The notes below the pieces were generated by a model, which worked only from the letters and a program-made list of their open reading frames with translations, had not been told where the DNA came from and searched no databases. A stretch of 64,000 bases of DNA. Origin: Shewanella litoralis. Its GTDB lineage: Bacteria; Pseudomonadota; Gammaproteobacteria; Enterobacterales; Shewanellaceae. Shown here in pieces: positions 9,774 through 16,495 of this stretch (positions are counted from its first letter, which is position 1; each line of letters begins with the position of its first letter). Location: positions 1-64,000 of the forward strand of contig NZ_WSRZ01000010.1 of assembly GCF_009828585.1 (NCBI RefSeq), given 5' to 3'. A program made the position numbers and the translations under genes.

Positions 9774-10733
9774 GTGAAAGAATTCCAACTTATCGAACAT
9801 TACTTTCGTAATAAAGGCCAAAAAAGACGCGATGTAGCGCTTAGCATTGGCGACGACTGCGCTTTAGTTAATCCTGCAGAAAACAAATCAATTGCGATTT
9901 CATGCGATACTCTCGTTGAAAATGTCCATTTTTTAGCAGACATTCCAGCCCACGCATTAGGGTATAAATCTTTAGCGGTTAATTTATCCGATCTTGCCGC
10001 AATGGGAGCAGAGCCCGCATGGTTTACTTTGGCTTTGACGCTACCGAGTGTTGATGAACCATGGCTAGCCCGTTTTAGCGAAGGGCTTTTTGAAATTGCA
10101 GAATATTATGGCGTAGCATTAATTGGTGGTGATACCACTCGCGGCCCCCGCAGTATTAGCATTACCATTAATGGCCAGGTGATTAAAGGTACTGCATTGA
10201 CACGTGCCGGCGCTAAAAATGGTGACTGGGTGTATGTCACGGGTACATTAGGTGATTCAGCATTAGGATTAGATATTTTAAGAGGTGTTAAAACCGTTAA
10301 TACTGAAGATAAAGAGTACCTGATTAATCGTCATTATTATCCAACTCCGAGAGTATTAGCAGGCCAAGCGTTAAGAACATTAGCCACCAGTGCGATTGAT
10401 TTATCAGATGGGTTGGTGTCAGATATCCAGCATGTACTAAAGGCTTCAAAAGTGGGCGCGATCATCGATGTCAGCCAAATCCCGCTGTCATCTTCCATTA
10501 AAGCAAACCTAAGTCGTGAAGAGGCGCTGAGTTATGCATTAACGGGAGGAGAAGATTACGAGCTATTGTTTACAGTGCCTGAGTCTCAGCGTGGCGCTAT
10601 TGATACCGCGCTTATCCATGCCGGAGTTAAATTTGTCAAAATTGGCCAAATCTGTGCAGGTGATAAACTTAAATTTGTCGACGACGGTAAGGCATTTATC
10701 CCTGTCTCCCGTAGTTTTGAACATTTCAGTTAA
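9774..10733 (+). CDS. thiL: thiamine-monophosphate kinase
   Basis: 319 residues. It phosphorylates thiamine monophosphate to the active diphosphate cofactor. Motifs include IGDDCALV (residues about 24-31), the Mg-binding NLSDLAAMGA, GGDTTRG and, near the C-terminus, LTGGEDYELLFTV. The start is a GTG; the overlapping ATG at 9772 runs straight into TGA, and no strong Shine-Dalgarno sequence is visible, so translation may be modest. It lies six bases upstream of pgpA, pointing to translational coupling. Confidence 0.96.
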   Translation: MKEFQLIEHYFRNKGQKRRDVALSIGDDCALVNPAENKSIAISCDTLVENVHFLADIPAHALGYKSLAVNLSDLAAMGAEPAWFTLALTLPSVDEPWLARFSEGLFEIAEYYGVALIGGDTTRGPRSISITINGQVIKGTALTRAGAKNGDWVYVTGTLGDSALGLDILRGVKTVNTEDKEYLINRHYYPTPRVLAGQALRTLATSAIDLSDGLVSDIQHVLKASKVGAIIDVSQIPLSSSIKANLSREEALSYALTGGEDYELLFTVPESQRGAIDTALIHAGVKFVKIGQICAGDKLKFVDDGKAFIPVSRSFEHFS

Positions 10734-10739
10734 CCGATT

Positions 10740-11234
10740 ATGAAACTTATCACTCAAGATAAATTCGTCAATAAGCTGTCTTTAGCTAATCCTATTCACT
10801 TTTTAGCATTAGGTTTTGGTAGCGGAAAAGCAGCGAAAGCACCTGGCACTTTTGGCACTTTAGCTGCCGTGCCTTTAGTACTACTAATGCAACAGTTAAG
10901 TTTAATGCCTTACTTGCTAATTACTGTGCTGAGTATGCTGGCAGGCTTTTACATTTGTGACAAAGCCGCCAAAGACATGGGCGTACATGATCACGGTGCG
11001 ATTGTGTGGGATGAAGTGGTTGGTTTAATGATCACTATGATAGCAGCGCCTGCTGGTTTTGTGTGGTTGCTGCTTGGTTTTGTATTATTTCGTTTTTTTG
11101 ACATTATTAAACCCTGGCCTATCCGCTGGCTTGATGCCAAAGTTCACGGTGGTTTTGGGATTATGATAGACGATGTTTTAGCAGGCATATTTGCATTAAT
11201 TGGTGTGCAGCTAACGGTTTATTATTTAACCTAA
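10740..11234 (+). CDS. pgpA: phosphatidylglycerophosphatase A
   Basis: 164 residues with about four hydrophobic segments. It removes phosphate from phosphatidylglycerophosphate in the inner membrane to give phosphatidylglycerol. The family motifs GFGSGKAAKAPGTFGTL and HDHGAIVWDEVVGL, with FRFFDIIKPWPI and MIDDVLAG, are all intact. It is the last gene of the nrdR-to-pgpA run and ends before a bidirectional terminator. Confidence 0.96.
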   Translation: MKLITQDKFVNKLSLANPIHFLALGFGSGKAAKAPGTFGTLAAVPLVLLMQQLSLMPYLLITVLSMLAGFYICDKAAKDMGVHDHGAIVWDEVVGLMITMIAAPAGFVWLLLGFVLFRFFDIIKPWPIRWLDAKVHGGFGIMIDDVLAGIFALIGVQLTVYYLT

Positions 11235-11264
11235 TTTATTAATGCTAGCCATGAATGAAATAAT

Positions 11265-11292
11265 AAAAAAGAGCACCTGGGGCTCTTTTTTT
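11265..11292. terminator. bidirectional terminator between convergent genes
   Basis: AAAAAAGAGC, 7-base loop, GCTCTTTTTTT. It serves pgpA on the plus strand and the convergent gene ending at 11308 on the minus strand. Confidence 0.85.
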
Positions 11293-11307
11293 ATTATTGT
11301 TTTTTCG

Positions 11308-12444
11308 CTATTGAGTCATCATTAAATTGTTGCGTAGCTGTTCTATTTCAATATTCATATTGACGATGCGCAACTTAAGATCTGTTTCATAAAAAGTACA
11401 GCTTAATACTTTACCGATAGGATTGTAGCGTAATTGCCATAACTGCATCAAGCCATTGTCGTTATCGCAATATTCTGGTTGTATAAGCGTAATAGATGCA
11501 TCTGTTGAAACGGGCTCTTTAACCATGTTAACGAAATATTCAGCCCGCAAGTTATCATCATCAATGGATTTAATAAACATTTTAGCTAACCATTGCTGGT
11601 AAAAAGGCACACTCTCTTGTTGAGCATCTATTTCCATTTGCTGCATAATATTACGACCAAAAAGCCATTCACCTGAAAATATTCGCTCAAAGTCGCTTTG
11701 AGTTAATACGAAAGGAGATTGCCAGGTGGTAATTTTTTTCGAAAACTCTTTGTTTTCAGGGGTAATAGAACTAGCCAAGTTTAACTGTAGCTTGAGCATG
11801 TTATAGGCAATAGTATGGCTCATTAACGAGCGAGAAGAGTGATACACATTATTCCAAAAATGAGCATCTCTATTTAAGAATACTGTAATGCTATCAATAT
11901 CTAATTTACTTGCCGTTGCGTTAACGCCTTTTATCGATGCTAGTATGCTTAAATCTCTAAGTTGAAAAAGTTTACTCCAGTGGATTTGCTTCTGAAGTGT
12001 CAGAGATTGATCGCTTTCTTGCCAAAAAGGCATACTTAATAAAGTATTGTATTGCTCTATTTCTGCCTTGTATGCGCCTATAACATCCTTAATATCATTA
12101 TCGTTATCATGAAAAAATTGATTACATGTAGTGATGTCAGTTTGATAACAAGCGGTTTTAAAACCCCGTGTTAACTCAACCGCTGCAGTGCTCAGGGTTA
12201 ACAACGATTTTTGTTCAAGCGATGCATTATCTTCAGCCGTGCCAACGATAGTTTTGGCATATTCAAACCCGTTTGCGTCCGATACAACGGGTTGTTGTTT
12301 TAGCCAGCTTTCAACTAACAGTGTGTTTGGCGATTTTGTTCTGTCAGACGCGTTGATTGCCACTAGGCAAACAACGACAAATACCAATAGGCTGCTTATT
12401 ATCCCAACCAGCACACCAATCGTTTTTAACAACGTCATCATCAT
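11308..12444 (-). CDS. membrane-anchored protein of unknown function
   Basis: 378 residues; I do not recognise the family. A single hydrophobic segment at about 4-30 (ending VVCLVAINASDR) anchors a large soluble, mostly helical domain that should be periplasmic. It contains one cysteine pair (ACYQTDITTCNQF, about 107-117) and one near the C-terminus. No catalytic motif is evident. The start is uncertain within three tandem ATG codons at 12436-12444; a GGATAAAGA ribosome site precedes them. It stands alone between pgpA and recN on the minus strand. Confidence 0.72.
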   Translation of the reverse strand: MMMTLLKTIGVLVGIISSLLVFVVVCLVAINASDRTKSPNTLLVESWLKQQPVVSDANGFEYAKTIVGTAEDNASLEQKSLLTLSTAAVELTRGFKTACYQTDITTCNQFFHDNDNDIKDVIGAYKAEIEQYNTLLSMPFWQESDQSLTLQKQIHWSKLFQLRDLSILASIKGVNATASKLDIDSITVFLNRDAHFWNNVYHSSRSLMSHTIAYNMLKLQLNLASSITPENKEFSKKITTWQSPFVLTQSDFERIFSGEWLFGRNIMQQMEIDAQQESVPFYQQWLAKMFIKSIDDDNLRAEYFVNMVKEPVSTDASITLIQPEYCDNDNGLMQLWQLRYNPIGKVLSCTFYETDLKLRIVNMNIEIEQLRNNLMMTQ

Positions 12445-12510
12445 TCTTTATCCGTAAAGTCCATTTAACACAATGGTAACATGTTGCTGGCATTTGATAA
12501 ATCATGAGCT

Positions 12511-14169
12511 TTATTGTAATAACTCACGAGCGTTAGCTATGGTGTTTTCAGTGATCACGTCGCCACCTAATAAACGCGCCAGTTCATTTACGCGCTGATC
12601 TTTATCTAATGCTTGCATGGTGGTTTCAGTGCTGCCGGCCTTATTGAACTTATTTACAAACATGTGTTGATGACCATTGCCTGCAACTTGAGGTAAATGG
12701 GTAACACACAAGACTTGAGTCGATTCGCCAAGGCTACGCAGCATTCTGCCGACAACTGACGCGGTAGGGCCTGAAATACCCACATCAACTTCATCAAATA
12801 TTAGTGTTGGGGTAGCGACTTTTTTAGCGGTTATCACCTGAATACCTAAACCTATACGTGACAACTCACCGCCTGAAGCGACTTTGGAAATCGGTTGTAA
12901 AGGTTGGCCTGGGTTAGTTGTCACCATAAAGTCGATACTGTCGCAGCCATTGACTGAGATATTGGCTGGGTCGTGATTGACTTGGATGCAAAACTTACCC
13001 TTAGGCATGTTGAGTTCATGAATCGATTGAGTCACCAATTTATCTAATTCTTTCGCATATCGGTTGCGGCTTTGACTCAGTTTTTGTGCATTGGCTAAAT
13101 AGGCATTTTTGCTCGCATCTAATTGCAGTCTTATCTCGTCAAGTTTGCTTTCATCGCCAGCGAGTTCGGTGAGTTCTGCCATTAGCGCTTGGTGATGTAA
13201 TGCTAGCTTGTCTGGGCTTACATGATGCTTACGGGCCAGTTGCATTGCTGTTGATAAGCGCTTCTCAAGATAAGCAAAGTGCTCTGGATCAAGTTCTAAG
13301 CGACTTAAATAGCTTTCTATTTCACTGGCACTTTCTTGTACCTGGATTAGCGCATCGTTAAGCATGGTACTAATGGGTGCAAGTGACTCATCATAACCTT
13401 GTAACGTGTCTGCAATGCTAGCAACTTTATTTAATAGTGACTCAATATTGCCCTCATCACTTTCGGTGAGTAAGTGCAACCCAGCCTGGCAACGCTCAAT
13501 TAAATCGGTGCCATTCGCTAAACGCTTGTGTTCCTGCTCTATTTCATCAAACTCGTCTAGGCCCAGGTTAAATTCGTTAAGTTCTTCTACTTGATATTGC
13601 AGTAGTTGTTGGCGAGAAATTCGCTCGTGTTGAGCTTGTTCAAGCTGCTTGAGTTCATTCTCAACCTGTTTGCACCTCAGATAACTAGCGCTCACGTTGT
13701 CGAGTAATATTTTGTGGTTGGCGTAACTGTCGAGCAAATTTAATTGATGCTCACTTTTTAGCATTGCATGATGGGCATGTTGGCCATGAATACCAATTAA
13801 TAATTGGCCTATAGCTTTTAATTGCGTCACTGGAACGGGATTACTGTTGATGTAAGCGCGTGAGCGACCATCACTATTAATGGTACGGCGAAGTATGCAT
13901 TCATCGTCTGCGTCGAGATCATTATCTTCAAGCCAACGTTTTGCTAACGGCACATCTTGTAGGGTAAAGCGGGCACTGACTTCGGTTTTGCTGGCGCCTG
14001 GTCTTACGGTGTTGGCGTCACTGCGATTGCCTAAACATAAACCCAGTGCGTCGATTGCAATCGATTTACCGGCGCCGGTTTCACCGGTGATGCTTGTCAT
14101 ACCGGCTTTAAAGTCGAGTTCTAAAAAACGTACGATAGCAAAATTGTTGATGCTGAGTTGGCAAAGCAT
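12511..14169 (-). CDS. recN: DNA repair protein RecN
   Basis: 552 residues, an SMC-like ATPase that acts in recombinational repair of double-strand breaks. Walker A is GETGAGKSIAID (about 29-40). A long coiled-coil region follows, and the C-terminal lobe has GGELSRIGLGIQVI (signature) and TLIFDEVDVGISG (Walker B). It begins MLCQLSINNFAIV like E. coli RecN. Two LexA boxes lie 31-72 bp upstream, so it is under SOS control. Confidence 0.97.
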   Translation of the reverse strand: MLCQLSINNFAIVRFLELDFKAGMTSITGETGAGKSIAIDALGLCLGNRSDANTVRPGASKTEVSARFTLQDVPLAKRWLEDNDLDADDECILRRTINSDGRSRAYINSNPVPVTQLKAIGQLLIGIHGQHAHHAMLKSEHQLNLLDSYANHKILLDNVSASYLRCKQVENELKQLEQAQHERISRQQLLQYQVEELNEFNLGLDEFDEIEQEHKRLANGTDLIERCQAGLHLLTESDEGNIESLLNKVASIADTLQGYDESLAPISTMLNDALIQVQESASEIESYLSRLELDPEHFAYLEKRLSTAMQLARKHHVSPDKLALHHQALMAELTELAGDESKLDEIRLQLDASKNAYLANAQKLSQSRNRYAKELDKLVTQSIHELNMPKGKFCIQVNHDPANISVNGCDSIDFMVTTNPGQPLQPISKVASGGELSRIGLGIQVITAKKVATPTLIFDEVDVGISGPTASVVGRMLRSLGESTQVLCVTHLPQVAGNGHQHMFVNKFNKAGSTETTMQALDKDQRVNELARLLGGDVITENTIANARELLQ

Positions 14170-14199
14170 AATGAATTCCTGTCTATGAAACCACCAAAC

Positions 14200-14219
14200 T
14201 ACTGTATTGATAAACAGTA
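14200..14219 (-). promoter_or_regulatory. LexA (SOS) box 1 of recN
   Basis: TACTGTATTGATAAACAGTA matches CTG-N10-CAG with AT-rich centre and flanking TA, 31 bp upstream of the recN start. Confidence 0.88.
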
Positions 14220-14221
14220 TA

Positions 14222-14241
14222 TACTGATTTTTTATACAGTA
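14222..14241 (-). promoter_or_regulatory. LexA (SOS) box 2 of recN
   Basis: TACTGATTTTTTATACAGTA matches CTG-N10-CAG and is separated from box 1 by two bases (centre to centre 22 bp, about two helical turns), which suits cooperative repressor binding as at E. coli recN. Confidence 0.85.
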
Positions 14242-14297
14242 AAGTAGTAGACAAAAAATTATCTTTGCACGTTTGTTAAACGCGAATTGAACAATAG

Positions 14298-15266
14298 TTA
14301 ACCATACGTTTTCAAAAGAGATTCTATAATAGGTAGGCTAATAAAAGTCATTAAGGTGCCATAGAGTATTGCTTGTGCACTGACTGTAGCATGCACCTGG
14401 TATCGGTCTGCCAGTAAGTAAACACTCGCTGCCGTTGGTAATGATGCGAGCAATACGCCCATCAACAACCACTGTTGTTCAACCCCAAATGCGCTTAATA
14501 AGCCGAAGGCAATGAGAGGCTGAATAACCAACTTGAGCAGATTAATCACATTGAGCTCGGCAATTAAGCTGGCGGTAAATAACTTATTGCCTGTTTGTTG
14601 GCGTAAGGCTTTGACTAATACCATGCCAATAGCAAACAGGGCACAAGGGCTCGAGGTATTACCTAATTGATGCAGCATCAGTGACACGCTATTAGGTAGA
14701 CTAATATGGCAAGCAGATAAGATGATACCTATAGCACTTCCCACAACGATAGGGTTTTTACCCAGTGCATTAGCCATGATTAAAATAGCTGGTTCAGATG
14801 ATTGTTTGTTTCGGCTAGCAAGCTCGATAGACACCAGTGCAAAAGCGAACATGATAACTGATAGTAAACTGGCTATGGCCGCAGCGACCAGTGCCATTTT
14901 GTTATTGGGGAACATTAAGCCCATTAATGGGATGCCAATAAATGCCGTATTGCCAAAGGTTGAGTTTAATCCACGCATAGCCGCGATGGCTTGTTGTTTA
15001 GGCGCTTGCCAAAGTGATAGAACAATAACCAATGCGTAAGTGATGACCATGGCTAAACTAAAGCCTGCAATAAAGCCCCATTGAGCAATGTCTTCGATAG
15101 GTGTTTCAGCTAATACAATCAATAGAATAGCGGGGAAAGCCACATAATAGACAAATTGGTTGAGCACCACATCGGTATCAGCGGGAAGCAACCGTAACTT
15201 TTGAACAAGGCTGCCTAGCAGCATGATGGCGCATACAGCGATTAGCGGGGTAAGAATACTCGACAT
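14298..15266 (-). CDS. AEC-family transporter (auxin efflux carrier type)
   Basis: 322 residues with about ten hydrophobic segments, no signal peptide. The AEC fold shows in the N-terminal half (LNQFVYYVAFPAILL, near residues 38-52) and in the C-terminal half (LLASLPTAASVYLLADRY, near residues 270-290). Family members move organic anions such as malate; the substrate here is unknown. The start is the ATG at 15266, with AAGGA about ten bases upstream; a TTG at 15275 would add three residues but leaves no room for that site. It is monocistronic by position. Confidence 0.85.
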   Translation of the reverse strand: MSSILTPLIAVCAIMLLGSLVQKLRLLPADTDVVLNQFVYYVAFPAILLIVLAETPIEDIAQWGFIAGFSLAMVITYALVIVLSLWQAPKQQAIAAMRGLNSTFGNTAFIGIPLMGLMFPNNKMALVAAAIASLLSVIMFAFALVSIELASRNKQSSEPAILIMANALGKNPIVVGSAIGIILSACHISLPNSVSLMLHQLGNTSSPCALFAIGMVLVKALRQQTGNKLFTASLIAELNVINLLKLVIQPLIAFGLLSAFGVEQQWLLMGVLLASLPTAASVYLLADRYQVHATVSAQAILYGTLMTFISLPIIESLLKTYG

Positions 15267-15534
15267 CCCTCGCAATTCCTTAGCAAAATGATAATGTTGT
15301 CACTTTACTGCTTTTACTGGCTTTGATGCAATTAGACTTAGGCTCAAGGTGATGTTTTTTCAATAAATCATTGAATTAACACACCCTAGATTATTTGAGT
15401 ATTGAACGTAGATAATTGATTTTATAACTTAGATTTAGCGTTGAGGTGATAGCTTAGATTGATATTTTCGAACCGCAGCTGAGGTTTATCCCCCTAGCGG
15501 TACAATAATGCAAGTACCACGTTATGAATGCGCC

Positions 15535-15708
15535 TTATTTAGCTATTTTAGGTGGCGGGAGAATACCCAGTTCGGTAAAAAAGTGTACTTGTCGTCTTAA
15601 TTCAAATAACGAGCCCACGCGAACCTGATTGCCAATCACGAGTGTCCAATTGTCGGTTTTACCGTTTGGATTAGTGAAGGTGAAGCCTTGATAGAAAATT
15701 TTTTTCAT
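15535..15708 (-). CDS. small protein of unknown function (57 aa)
   Basis: A 57-residue frame begins MKKIFYQGFTFTNPNGKTD and ends PPPKIAK. A good ribosome site (AAAGG, five bases before ATG) precedes it. The composition is protein-like: balanced charge, one tryptophan, no long low-complexity run, and it fits a small beta-plus-helix fold. It has its own gap on both sides. No function or family is recognised. The chance that a frame this short with an RBS is spurious is not negligible. Confidence 0.6.
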   Translation of the reverse strand: MKKIFYQGFTFTNPNGKTDNWTLVIGNQVRVGSLFELRRQVHFFTELGILPPPKIAK

Positions 15709-15799
15709 AGGGCCTTTGACGTTTTAAAACTCAATATCACAGCGTGTTATGGTCGTTACTATAAGGGATGTTGCAAGGTGTGACGTTTTATCTTCATAC

Positions 15800-15834
15800 T
15801 TAATAATAGCCTGAAATATTCAGGCTATTATTAA
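15800..15834. repeat. perfect 16-bp inverted repeat
   Basis: TTAATAATAGCCTGAA (15800-15815), loop ATA, TTCAGGCTATTATTAA (15819-15834). There is no clear T tract on either side, so it is not a classic terminator. It lies between the 57-residue gene and the YjaG-like gene. Confidence 0.75.
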
Positions 15835-15853
15835 GGGGTAAAGGTGTTTACTT

Positions 15854-15877
15854 GGCTACAAACATCAATTTGTAGCC
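15854..15877 (-). terminator. hairpin downstream of the YjaG-like gene
   Basis: Stem GGCTACAAA / TTTGTAGCC around a six-base loop, 22 bp after the stop of the minus-strand gene. No strong T tract follows, so termination is possible but unproven. Confidence 0.4.
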
Positions 15878-15898
15878 TCTCGTTAATGCCTGTATTGA

Positions 15899-16495
15899 TT
15901 ACTCGCTAATGCCAATGTTTGACACGCCAGCCTCAATAATATCTTTACGTAAACCTTTTACTAACTCGCTGTTAATGTCTGGGTTCGCTTCGATAATATC
16001 AAGCAACATACCTTGAAGCTCTTTTTCTTCTTCCATTACTGGATGAGAAAACACAAACTCATCTAACTCTTCATCCATTAATGATTCATCACTAATGGCT
16101 TCAATGTAATTAGCAACAGTACTTGATGATAGTTTGCTGATATTGGTGATGTCTTCTTCAATTTTACTGTCAATAGCACTCATTAACGTGGCGATAGCGA
16201 CGGCGGCATCCATAGCAGGGTAGGCACCATAAGCTTCAAAGTCGCTCGGGTCTGGCGTGTTTTCATCGAGGCGCTGTAAATGTACATCAATGTTAAATTT
16301 AAGTTTTTTGTCGTATTGGCTTTGCCATAATAACTCAAGAGCGGTACTTAATACCTGAGGCTCACCAAATTCACATACTTCAGAGAATAGCTTGTAATTA
16401 GGTAGCATACGTTGACATAAGGCCAGCGCAAAAAGTTGTTTTTGCGGTAAAGAAAGTGCCTTAAGGCGTTTAAAGAATCCGGGTTTACTGGTCAT
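15899..16495 (-). CDS. YjaG family protein (DUF416)
   Basis: 198 residues, the usual length for YjaG. The N-terminal KPGFFKRLKALSLPQKQLFALALCQRMLPNY and the central DAAVAIATLMSAIDSKIEEDITNISKLS segment (broken here only for naming) are typical. The protein is cytosolic, acidic and helical; its biochemical role is not known to me. It overlaps the end of barA by 11 bases, so it is translationally coupled to the sensor kinase, an arrangement worth noting because it may link the two functionally. Confidence 0.82.
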   Translation of the reverse strand: MTSKPGFFKRLKALSLPQKQLFALALCQRMLPNYKLFSEVCEFGEPQVLSTALELLWQSQYDKKLKFNIDVHLQRLDENTPDPSDFEAYGAYPAMDAAVAIATLMSAIDSKIEEDITNISKLSSSTVANYIEAISDESLMDEELDEFVFSHPVMEEEKELQGMLLDIIEANPDINSELVKGLRKDIIEAGVSNIGISE

